From the NCBI GenBank assembly GCA_037440525.1, contig JBBITW010000104.1:1-12721 (forward strand): a stretch of 12,721 nt of DNA. Direction: 5' to 3'. This DNA comes from JBBITW01 sp037440525 (GTDB lineage: Bacteria; Desulfobacterota; BSN033; UBA1163). This document shows positions 1 to 5,560 of the stretch, one piece after another. Positions within the stretch are counted from its first letter, which is position 1; each line of letters begins with the position of its first letter. The translations under genes and the position numbers were made by a program. The notes beneath the pieces are model-generated. The model saw only the letters and a list, made by a program, of their open reading frames with translations. It was not told the DNA's origin and made no database searches.

Positions 1-24
1 ACCGTAAAAAACCTATCGTTCTAT

Positions 25-128
25 GGTGACGGTGCTCATATCGAAATTAGAAGCTTGATGCTCGATAAGAAATGAGTGCCTCAAGCTTCAAAAATCAAGT
101 ATCGATACCAGCTTCGATAACGTTACAC
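25..128. repeat. Palindromic intergenic element, copy 1 (upstream of the nucleotidyltransferase)
   Basis: The first 173 bases hold no gene but are strongly palindromic. GAAGCTTGA (50-58) pairs perfectly with TCAAGCTTC (81-89), and the stem continues inward through GC and CTC/GAG pairs to a 10-nt loop. An outer pair, TATCGAA (39-45) and TTCGATA (113-119), encloses it. The left end GGTGACG...TATC (25-42) and right end GCTTCGATAACGTTAC (111-126) resemble the two ends of the element at 5461-5532 (about 14 of 18 and 14 of 17 positions, one gap, aligned by eye). No flanking target duplication was seen. It may be a mobile-repeat relic, an RNA structure in the leader, or a regulatory site. Confidence 0.5.
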
Positions 129-149
129 ATTTTTAATAATACACCTTTT

Positions 150-161
150 TTAGGTTAAGGA
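150..161. promoter_or_regulatory. Shared 12-mer site upstream of 174
   Basis: TTAGGTTAAGGA is the reverse-complement form of the motif WCCTTAACCNAA, also found at 5524-5535 and 6290-6301. It ends 12 nt before the start at 174. Its AAGGA (157-161) could also act as a weak, distant ribosome binding site, so a purely translational role is possible here. The operator role is inference. Confidence 0.3.
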
Positions 162-173
162 TCATAAAACTAT

Positions 174-584
174 ATGATTAAATTCAATATAGAGGAAATT
201 CAAAACAAGCTCTCACCTCTATTTAAAGATGAAGGCTTGCAGCTTGTCCTGCTATTCGGGTCTACAATATCATCCGGGCATCATTCTGGGAGTGATATTG
301 ATATAGGATTCTTATTTGATAGGCCAGTTGATATATTAATTCTTACTAATCGGGTGATCCAGCTTTTAAGAACGGATGGAGTAGATGTGATTGATTTAAG
401 TCGTTCAAGTCCTCTTTTGAAATTCTCGGCTATTCAAAAGGGCAAAGTACTTTTCGAACAAACACCAGGTCTGTTCAATACATTCCAGTCTTTAACATTC
501 CGAATTTATGTCGATACAAAAAAATTGCGCGATGCACAGGAAAAGTTAATACACAATTTTCTCGATGAAAGAGGGCTTATATGA
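174..584 (+). CDS. MNT-type minimal nucleotidyltransferase (antitoxin MntA-like)
   Basis: This 136-residue protein has the size and motifs of the MNT branch of the pol-beta nucleotidyltransferase superfamily. The GS-X10-DXD signature is intact: G29-S30, then D41 and D43. A third acidic residue is available in VDVIDL (D71 or D74). In the MntA/HepT (type VII) toxin-antitoxin family, such proteins transfer AMP from ATP onto a tyrosine of the HEPN toxin and so silence it. The stop codon overlaps the ATG at 581 of the HEPN reading frame (ATGA), the usual coupling. The partner is broken here (see 581-969), so the enzyme has probably lost its known substrate. The start is ATG; AAGGA lies 12 nt upstream, rather far. 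Family assignment is firm; present function is uncertain. Confidence 0.85.
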   Translation: MIKFNIEEIQNKLSPLFKDEGLQLVLLFGSTISSGHHSGSDIDIGFLFDRPVDILILTNRVIQLLRTDGVDVIDLSRSSPLLKFSAIQKGKVLFEQTPGLFNTFQSLTFRIYVDTKKLRDAQEKLIHNFLDERGLI

Positions 585-969
585 GTCCCATTGAAGTTGA
601 GATCATCAAAAAGGAAACTTGCTATTATTGTAGAAAATCTTAAGATGTTAGAACCAATTAAAAGCATGAATACTGTTGAATATTTACAGGATTTATACAA
701 GAGAAAAGCAACTGAAAGACTTTTGCAAGAATTGATTGAAGCAGCCGTTGATATAAATATACATATGATTGTTCAGATAGGTCATACTGTTCCTGATGAT
801 TATTACGAAAGCTTTATAAAGGCAGGGGAGCTCAAAATCATTCCTTTAGACCTGGCACAGAAACTTGCACCATCAGCGGGTCTTAGAAACAGACTGGTAT
901 ATGGCTGAAGAACTATTTCCACGATATATCAAAGCAATTACTAATTATCTTTCAAAAGAGAGGGGATAA
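581..969 (+). pseudogene. HEPN-domain (HepT-like, DUF86) toxin, disrupted by a frameshift and an internal deletion
   Basis: The ATG at 581 overlaps the stop of the upstream MNT gene and opens MSPIEVEIIK, the expected HepT N-terminus. After the A5 run at 608-612 this frame fails, while the frame starting at TTG 591 carries the DUF86 body (RKLAIIVENL onward) to a stop at 906-908. Removing one A from the run joins the two frames. At the 3' end the body stops right after RNRLV, where the family's RX4HXY motif should begin. The last helix (MAEELFPRYIKAI...) resumes in another frame at 901 and runs to TAA at 967-969. The HXY part, with the RNase histidine and the tyrosine that MntA modifies, is therefore missing, consistent with an out-of-frame deletion of roughly 15 codons. 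An A-run sequencing error could explain the first lesion but not the second. The 591-908 frame alone would encode 105 residues without the active site. Confidence 0.8.
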
Positions 970-1011
970 ACATTACCTTTTCTTAGCGATACAGACGGCG
1001 TAGCCATAACC

Positions 1012-1027
1012 TTTAATCACGATTAAA
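1012..1027. promoter_or_regulatory. Palindrome just before the GT2 start
   Basis: TTTAATC-AC-GATTAAA is a perfect 7-bp inverted repeat with a 2-nt spacer, ending 4 nt before the ATG at 1032, where a Shine-Dalgarno would be expected and none is seen. TAGCCATAACC at 1001-1011, directly before it, is the exact reverse complement of 6228-6238 in the leader of another glycosyltransferase gene. It could be an operator or an RNA structure; nothing in the sequence decides between them. Confidence 0.35.
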
Positions 1028-1031
1028 TAAT

Positions 1032-1982
1032 ATGGACCTTTCAATCGTCATTCCAATGTTTAACGAATCTGAGAATGTGGAATCAACTCTTAGAAAAGTT
1101 GAGGAGGCATTAGTTTCTTTTAACGGAACTTATGAAATTGTTGCAGTAAACGATGGAAGTATTGATAACACTTTAGAAATATTGAGTAATTTAGCAAATC
1201 AGGATGAAAAATTAAGAATTGTTTCGTATCCCAAAAATGTTGGTAGGGGAATGGCCCTTAGAAAGGGATTTCAAGAGGCAAAGGGAGAAATTATTGTATC
1301 AATTGATGCTGACCTCAGTTACGATCCCCATTATATTCTTGATTTGGTAGAAGCTCTGAGAAAAGATTCCCAGATTGATTTTGTCCTTGCATCCCCCTAT
1401 ATGCCAGGGGGAGGAGTTCAGAACGTTCCAGCTCTTCGCCTCTGGATCAGCAAATTAGGGAATAAGATCCTTAGATTTACAATGCCAAATAGAATCTATA
1501 CTTCTACAGGAATATTCAGAGGTTATAGAAGAAAAGTTCTTGAATCACTTGAACTTGAATCAGATGGAAAAGAGATTCACCTTGAAATTCTTTCTAAAGC
1601 AATCGCCCTCGGTTATCGGGTTAAAGAGATCCCAGCTATTCTTAAAGGGAGGGAGAAAGGAAAATCAAAATTCAGATTCAAGAAAACAGCAATCTCCCAC
1701 CTTGTATTTTCTGCCTTTGAAAAACCTATGATCATTTTTGGGGTTATAGGTATATTAACCCTTGGAATCGGATTATTGATTGGCATTTATGTTGCTTATT
1801 TGAGATACACAGGAGGATTAACCCCTGGAAGACCACTCATTACTTTTGCCTTACTACTAATCTTGGGGGGAATTCAAATCCTTTCTTTTGGCTTTATTGC
1901 TTTACAGATTCTTACACTTCGAAAGGAGATTCTAAGGATTCAAAAAGAGAATTTGGAATTAAAAAAAAGAGTTTCTCAGTGA
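1032..1982 (+). CDS. Membrane-anchored family 2 glycosyltransferase (dolichyl-phosphate-sugar synthase-like)
   Basis: The 316-residue protein starts with the GT-A/GT2 fold (residues 1-220): SIVIPMFNES at 4-13, the nucleotide-binding VNDGSIDNT at 39-47, and the metal-binding DAD at 92-94 in SIDADLS. Two hydrophobic spans near 233-257 and 267-293 and a basic, charged tail anchor it in the cytoplasmic membrane. This layout matches bacterial DPM1/GtrB-like enzymes, which load a sugar from a nucleotide sugar onto a polyprenyl phosphate carrier or act at the membrane in glycan assembly. The sugar cannot be read from the sequence. It stands alone between two palindromic spacers and has no visible Shine-Dalgarno. 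Assignment to GT2 is secure; the exact acceptor is inferred. Confidence 0.88.
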   Translation: MDLSIVIPMFNESENVESTLRKVEEALVSFNGTYEIVAVNDGSIDNTLEILSNLANQDEKLRIVSYPKNVGRGMALRKGFQEAKGEIIVSIDADLSYDPHYILDLVEALRKDSQIDFVLASPYMPGGGVQNVPALRLWISKLGNKILRFTMPNRIYTSTGIFRGYRRKVLESLELESDGKEIHLEILSKAIALGYRVKEIPAILKGREKGKSKFRFKKTAISHLVFSAFEKPMIIFGVIGILTLGIGLLIGIYVAYLRYTGGLTPGRPLITFALLLILGGIQILSFGFIALQILTLRKEILRIQKENLELKKRVSQ

Positions 1983-1996
1983 TAAAGAATATAAAA

Positions 1997-2069
1997 AGCA
2001 TAAGGAATGGAATGATGGCCAAATAGAAATTACAGACAACTATTTGATATAACGGATACCCTTTATGCT
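1997..2069. repeat. Nested inverted repeats between two glycosyltransferase genes
   Basis: The 110-nt spacer 1983-2092 has no ORF. AGCATAAGG (1997-2005) pairs with CCTTTATGCT (2060-2069) with one bulged T. Inside this, CAAATAG (2020-2026) pairs perfectly with CTATTTG (2040-2046) around a 13-nt loop. The two stems could stack as one extended hairpin in the leader of the 2093 gene. There is no T-run after it, so it does not look like a standard terminator. Confidence 0.45.
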
Positions 2070-2092
2070 CCTTTAACTATGCTAAATAGGTT

Positions 2093-3262
2093 ATGAAGAA
2101 ATCAGTCCTATTCCTTACTAATGCTTATCCTGATTTTGAATCTTCTTACAGGGGAATCTTCATAAAAAAAATTGTAACCCACCTCCAGCAGGAAGGCTAC
2201 GAGGTAACTGTCATTACTCCCAAAATATATAAAAGTAGCCACTATTTTGAAAAACAGGATAAGATTAAAGTATATCGCTTTCCGTTTCTCGCAAAAGGTA
2301 AGCTGCTAATTGAATATGAAAAAATTCCTTATTTTAAAATGTTTCTCTACTATAAAATAGGATTTTTAATTACCTTTTATGTAGTATTGAAATGGAAATA
2401 CCAGCTTATTCATGTTCACTGGGCAATTCCAGTAGGGCTCATAGCAGTTTGGGTAGGAGCTCTTTTGAGAAAACCAATTTTCTTAACTATCCATGGATCA
2501 GACCTGAGGTTAGCCATACAAAAAAAAGGATTATACAGAAAAATATTTACCTACGTTTGTAGAAATGCAATCCACATTAGTTGTGTTTCAGAGGTCCAGG
2601 GTAAAGAACTTGAGATGCTTGGTCTTCCGAAAGAAAAGATATCAGTCATACCAATGGGAGTGGATAAGGCCTTTGTTGATTCTGGAGAAAAAAGGAAGAG
2701 AGAGACAGGCAGGAAATATATCACAGTATTTAGCAATCGAAATCTTATGCCAATTTACAATATTTCAATTTTGATTCGTGCAATACCGATAGTTCTTATA
2801 GATGAAACAGAAACAAAATTTATTATTGCAGGAGACGGATCGGAGAGGGAAAGATTGGAGAAGGAAGTTGATCAACTGAAAATAAAGGAAGCTGTAAAAT
2901 TTCTTGGCCGAGTTCCACACAATACAATGCCCGATTTATTATCGCAATCCGACATCTATGTCTCAACATCTCTGTATGATGGGACTTCTGTCTCTTTGCT
3001 TGAGGCAATGGCCTCCGGTTGTTTTCCTATCGTTAGTGATATCCCTTCTAACAGAGAATGGATCAAAGAGGGCGAAAATGGGTTTTTATTTCCTGTGGAT
3101 GATGAAAATATTTTAGCCAGAAAGATTCTCATGGCCATAAACGATAAAGAATTACGATACAGAAGTTCCATATTGAATCGATCAATAGTCAAAGAGAAAG
3201 CTCTCTGGCCGGTTTGTATTGATAAAATTAAAAAGATTTATGAAAAAAAATTATTTGAATAA
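2093..3262 (+). CDS. Family 4 glycosyltransferase (GT-B fold)
   Basis: The 389-residue protein has the two-domain GT-B layout of GT4 enzymes. The N-terminal acceptor half includes FLTNAYPDFESSYRG (7-21), HVHW (107-110) and HGSD (134-137). The linker IPMGVD is at 186-191. The donor half has IIAGDGSER near 244-252 and YDGTSVSLLEAMASG at 295-309, which is the E-X7-E motif with aspartate (D296) replacing the first glutamate and E304 as the second. These retaining enzymes move a hexose from a nucleotide sugar to a growing glycan at the cytoplasmic face of the membrane. The length is normal. No Shine-Dalgarno precedes the ATG. Donor and linkage cannot be predicted. Confidence 0.9.
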   Translation: MKKSVLFLTNAYPDFESSYRGIFIKKIVTHLQQEGYEVTVITPKIYKSSHYFEKQDKIKVYRFPFLAKGKLLIEYEKIPYFKMFLYYKIGFLITFYVVLKWKYQLIHVHWAIPVGLIAVWVGALLRKPIFLTIHGSDLRLAIQKKGLYRKIFTYVCRNAIHISCVSEVQGKELEMLGLPKEKISVIPMGVDKAFVDSGEKRKRETGRKYITVFSNRNLMPIYNISILIRAIPIVLIDETETKFIIAGDGSERERLEKEVDQLKIKEAVKFLGRVPHNTMPDLLSQSDIYVSTSLYDGTSVSLLEAMASGCFPIVSDIPSNREWIKEGENGFLFPVDDENILARKILMAINDKELRYRSSILNRSIVKEKALWPVCIDKIKKIYEKKLFE

Positions 3263-3272
3263 AGCATCAAAA

Positions 3273-3369
3273 ATAAGGGTAACAATACCCATATCGCTAT
3301 TTGATTAGGGGGATTTTTCAGAAAATTTGGTATTACCAACTAATACTAAACGAAAGAAACATATTCGTT
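3273..3369. repeat. Cluster of three small inverted repeats in the 3263-3417 spacer
   Basis: This gene-free spacer of 155 nt carries three palindromes. GGGTA-ACAA-TACCC (3277-3290) is a tight tetraloop hairpin extended by AAT/TAT-type pairs past one mismatch (3273-3294), 10 nt after the GT4 stop. TTGGTA-T-TACCAA spans 3327-3339. AACGAA (3349-3354) pairs with TTCGTT (3364-3369). The first could end transcription of the GT4 gene but lacks a T-tract. The second and third are operator-sized and lie 48-90 nt before the TTG at 3418. Confidence 0.4.
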
Positions 3370-3417
3370 ATATTCTAACACCCAGAGTTCCTAACCCTTT
3401 TTATCAATGGAGGCTAA

Positions 3418-3924
3418 TTGGTATACGAAGAAATTTTTAAGGCATTATTTGAAGAAGAAGTGAAGTACCTTATCGTTGGGGGTATGGCTGTTAATCTTTA
3501 TGGTTACACCCGAATGACAGTAGATTTAGATATTATGGTTGATTTGAAAGAAGAAAATTTAAAAAAACTTATTAAAGCGATGGAAAAAATTAATTGCAAG
3601 CCGAAAGTTCCGGTAAAGCCAATTGACTTTACTTTAAGTGAGAAAAGGGAAGAATGGGCAAAAGAGAAAGGTACAGTGGTGTTCACTTTTATTGATCTTT
3701 CTGATCCAATAAAACATGTTGATATTTTTTTGAAAAATCCCATTGATTTCGATAAATCCTATCAATCAAGAACTACAATTTACATAAAAAGTGTCCCAAT
3801 ATATCTTATTTCGATTGATGATCTTATTGAATTAAAAAAATTATCAGGTAGACCAAGGGACCTCGAAGATATTCATCATCTTACATTAATTAAGGAGTTA
3901 AAAAAGAATATCCATGGACATTGA
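3418..3924 (+). CDS. AbiEii/DUF6036-like nucleotidyltransferase
   Basis: This 168-residue protein belongs to the pol-beta nucleotidyltransferase superfamily. YLIVGGMAVNLYG holds the GG pair at 21-22, the DLD metal ligands are D36 and D38, and VDIF supplies a third carboxylate (D102). The C-terminal DDLIELKKLSGRPRDLEDI (134-152) matches the typical lysine/arginine-aspartate tail of AbiEii/DUF6036-like proteins. Relatives act as nucleotidyl-transferring toxins or as parts of small two- or three-gene modules. Which role applies here is unknown. The start is TTG, supported by GGAGG at 3409-3413 (4-nt spacing). It overlaps the next gene by 11 nt, so the module is probably co-translated. All catalytic residues look intact. 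Confidence 0.82.
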   Translation: MVYEEIFKALFEEEVKYLIVGGMAVNLYGYTRMTVDLDIMVDLKEENLKKLIKAMEKINCKPKVPVKPIDFTLSEKREEWAKEKGTVVFTFIDLSDPIKHVDIFLKNPIDFDKSYQSRTTIYIKSVPIYLISIDDLIELKKLSGRPRDLEDIHHLTLIKELKKNIHGH

Positions 3925-4177
3925 AGAACTTTATAAATATGCATACCTTAAGAGGCCACTTAATGAAAGTTTCAAGAATCCAAAGGAAGTCCCTTATGAA
4001 TTCTTAATGGAGTGGTTTAAAGAAACCTTTGATTACCAGAGGATTCATTCTGCAGAGGAAATAAAAGATTTTATTAACTTAAAGCCAGAAGATATTCTAA
4101 ATTGGCTTGAAGAAGTCCAAAGACTCGTTTGGGAAACTAAGAAGAAGATTTGGTTCGTAAATAGATTTGAATTATAG
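3914..4177 (+). CDS. Small hypothetical protein in the nucleotidyltransferase module
   Basis: An 87-residue acidic/aromatic protein with no signal peptide or membrane segment and no catalytic motif I recognise. It starts with ATG inside the end of the nucleotidyltransferase gene (11-nt overlap). AAGGAG at 3892-3897 is 16 nt upstream, farther than usual. The C-terminal part carries PEDILNWLEEVQRL (58-71), which fits a helical motif E-x2-L-x-W-L-x2-V-x-[RK]-L that recurs in the next small protein. Gene order suggests a partner, substrate or antidote of the nucleotidyltransferase, but that is inference from position only. Confidence 0.65.
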   Translation: MDIEELYKYAYLKRPLNESFKNPKEVPYEFLMEWFKETFDYQRIHSAEEIKDFINLKPEDILNWLEEVQRLVWETKKKIWFVNRFEL

Positions 4178-4186
4178 GATGGTCAA

Positions 4187-4360
4187 ATGGAAGAAAAAAA
4201 GGGTTTTTCATATATCCTTACAAAAGATCAAATAGATGAATATCGCTCATGGCCAGTAGAACGAAGATTAAAGTGGCTTTTCTTTGTCAATAAATTAAGA
4301 AGATACCTCCCTAAAAAAACTATAGAAATACAGGAAGAATTCCGCAAGGGTAAAATCTAA
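4187..4360 (+). CDS. 57-residue hypothetical protein, third gene of the nucleotidyltransferase module
   Basis: This short frame runs from ATG 4187 to TAA 4358-4360. AGGA at 4176-4179 overlaps the stop of the preceding gene and sits 7 nt before the start, a good ribosome binding site. The protein is basic and helical, with no signal or membrane segment. Residues 25-37 (ERRLKWLFFVNKL) line up with residues 59-71 of the upstream 87-residue protein: E25/E59, L28/L62, W30/W64, L31/L65, V34/V68, K36/R70 and L37/L71. This suggests the two small proteins share a domain or arose by duplication. Tight spacing (9 nt) and a good site make it likely to be real. The function is unknown. Confidence 0.65.
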   Translation: MEEKKGFSYILTKDQIDEYRSWPVERRLKWLFFVNKLRRYLPKKTIEIQEEFRKGKI

Positions 4361-4392
4361 GAATATCTTTAATCCTTGAGATTCCTCATAAG

Positions 4393-4446
4393 AAATTACT
4401 TTTATTTTTCTAAAAAATTTGATATATTTTTATTAAAAAGTAATTT
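4393..4446. promoter_or_regulatory. 11-bp perfect inverted repeat abutting the ribosome binding site of 4462
   Basis: AAATTACTTTT (4393-4403) and AAAAGTAATTT (4436-4446) are exact reverse complements with a 32-nt AT-rich spacer. The right arm ends 2 nt before GGAG (4448-4451), the ribosome binding site for the ATG at 4462. A folded transcript would place a stem against that site. As DNA it could be an operator. The stem is AT-only except for one G-C pair, so RNA stability would be low. Confidence 0.4.
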
Positions 4447-4461
4447 TGGAGATTTTAAAAG

Positions 4462-5208
4462 ATGGAAACTTCAAAACAAAATGACCTCAGAATTACTCCA
4501 AAATTAAAAAGGGCCATTATTGAAATAATTGATGAGAGACTTAAAGAGACTCAAATTATTCGAAAAGACATATCTGAATTAAAAGATGTTGTTAAAGAGC
4601 TTGCTGAGGCTCAAAAGAGGACTGAGCAAAGGGTAGAAGAACTGGCTGAGGCCCAAAGGAGAAGTGAGGAGAGTCTTACGAGAGTTGAAGGAGCCATCGA
4701 AAGCTTAGCTGAGGCTCAAAAAAGAACTGAACTAAAGGTAGAAGAGTTGGCTGAGGCCCAAAAAAGAACCGAAGAAGAATTAAGGAATCTTATTGCAGAG
4801 CATAAGGAGACTCGAATACAACTCGGTGGATTATCTATGACTGTAGGATATAGACTTGAGGATGAGGCCTTTAAGGCAATTCCTGAGCTATTAAAAAGGG
4901 ATTATGGAATAATTATTCAGGAAAGACTGCGAAGAAGATTTATAAAGGATAAGGCTGGAATTCCATTGGAAGTGAATATTTTTGGAGAGGCTTCCAAAAA
5001 TGGTAAAAGGATAATCATTATTGGAGAAGCAAAGAGTCAACTTTCAAAAAACGGAGTTGATGAATTTATAAAGAAGAAATTGGATAGAATCGAAGGATTA
5101 TTTGAAGAAATATTTCCAGTTTTGGTAACTTATATGATCAGCGAGCCAGATGTAGAAAACTACGCCAAAGAAAAGAATATAGCTCTTTATTATTCATTCG
5201 ATTTTTAA
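4462..5208 (+). CDS. Coiled-coil protein with PD-(D/E)XK-like C-terminal domain (DUF3782-type)
   Basis: This 248-residue protein has two parts. Residues about 35-118 form a long coiled coil built from the 14-residue unit ELAEAQKRTEQRVE, repeated at 46-59, 60-73, 81-94 and 95-108 with a 7-residue insertion after the second. Residues about 125-248 look like a PD-(D/E)XK fold: an early acidic helix (LEDEAF 132-137), E170 in PLEVNIFGEA, then EAK (189-191) in IIIIGEAKS. Such proteins, common in thermophiles and archaea as DUF3782-like families, have no established role. A nucleolytic or nucleic-acid-binding role is inferred from the fold. The start is ATG with GGAG 10 nt upstream. It stands between two palindrome-rich spacers with no operon partner. 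Confidence 0.7.
   Translation: METSKQNDLRITPKLKRAIIEIIDERLKETQIIRKDISELKDVVKELAEAQKRTEQRVEELAEAQRRSEESLTRVEGAIESLAEAQKRTELKVEELAEAQKRTEEELRNLIAEHKETRIQLGGLSMTVGYRLEDEAFKAIPELLKRDYGIIIQERLRRRFIKDKAGIPLEVNIFGEASKNGKRIIIIGEAKSQLSKNGVDEFIKKKLDRIEGLFEEIFPVLVTYMISEPDVENYAKEKNIALYYSFDF
4597..4785 (+). repeat. In-gene 42-nt tandem repeat encoding the coiled coil
   Basis: Units begin at 4597, 4639, 4702 and 4744, each encoding E/S-L-A-E-A-Q-[KR]-R-[TS]-E. Three are 42 nt long and the second carries 21 extra nt (one heptad). All length steps are multiples of 21, so heptad phase is kept. The units also match at DNA level (GCTGAGGC[TC]CAAA), which means recent duplication or gene conversion is likely and copy number may vary between strains. 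Confidence 0.7.
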
Positions 5209-5252
5209 AATCACACTTAAATTCAGCCAATATTCCATCCACTTTACCTCAC

Positions 5253-5267
5253 TGCCAAAATTTGGCA
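5253..5267. promoter_or_regulatory. 15-nt palindrome after the coiled-coil gene
   Basis: TGCCAAA-A-TTTGGCA is a perfect 7-bp inverted repeat 44 nt after the stop at 5208. There is no T-tract, so a protein-binding site is at least as likely as a terminator. It opens the largest gene-free stretch of the window, 5209-5560, which I read as regulatory or repeat sequence: no ORF, and four separate inverted repeats. Confidence 0.35.
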
Positions 5268-5379
5268 CATAAATTGCTCAAAAATTATATAAATATTTAT
5301 GAATTTCCCCAAGAAAAATAATTTATTTAAATTTTGCTTTAAATTTAACAGGTTATTTTGTATTATGTTTTTAGCCCTT

Positions 5380-5413
5380 TGTTCAACCATTGAACACTGG
5401 ACAGAAATTGTCC
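5380..5413. promoter_or_regulatory. Tandem operator-like palindromes upstream of the regulator gene
   Basis: TGTTCAA-CCA-TTGAACA (5380-5396) is a perfect 7-bp inverted repeat, and GGACA-GAAAT-TGTCC (5399-5413) follows after 2 nt. The first has the size and symmetry of a dimeric winged-helix operator and lies about 165 nt upstream of the GTG at 5561. The second, followed by TTTAATTT, could be a weak hairpin terminator for upstream transcription. Confidence 0.4.
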
Positions 5414-5459
5414 TTTAATTTACAAAAGTTGTACGTAAAAGGGAAAAAGTTTTTAGCTA

Positions 5460-5533
5460 CGGTTAACGGTGACGAGGCCCGTATCATCAGTAAAAGGTAA
5501 CAGTTTATGAAACGGGCTTCGTAACCTTAACCG
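5460..5533. repeat. Long palindromic intergenic element, copy 2 (upstream of the regulator)
   Basis: The left arm GGTTAACGGTGACGAGGC... (5461-5482) pairs with the right arm ending ...TTCGTAACCTTAACC (5512-5532), with one bulge, one mismatch and one G-T pair. C5460/G5533 extends it outside. TCAT/ATGA (5484-5487 and 5507-5510) extends it inside past one mismatch, leaving a 19-nt loop. The whole is a hairpin of about 26 pairs. Its ends resemble those of the element at 25-128. CCTTAACC (5525-5532) in the right arm is part of the 12-mer also found near 153 and 6291. Confidence 0.6.
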
Positions 5534-5560
5534 AAAGACCCTAAACCACACAGAGTTGAT

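Noticed and set aside
608..612. Programmed +1 frameshift at the A5 run of the HEPN gene
   Set aside because: No stop or rare codon at a typical +1 site is present, and the second lesion removing the active site shows that the gene is decayed.
991..1005. ops/JUMPstart-like antitermination signal (ACGGCGTAGCC resembles GGCGGTAG)
   Set aside because: The match is too short and imperfect, it precedes a single gene rather than the long operon, and no RfaH/NusG-type gene is in the window.
4597..4785. CRISPR-like or minisatellite array
   Set aside because: The repeats are in frame, keep heptad phase and encode a coiled coil. There are no unique spacers between units and no cas genes.
5461..5532. 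Integron attC site as the explanation for palindromic spacers between same-strand genes
   Set aside because: attC sites begin with RYYYAAC and end with GTTRRRY. Here the ends are GGTTAA on the left and TTAACC on the right, the opposite arrangement, and no integrase gene is present.
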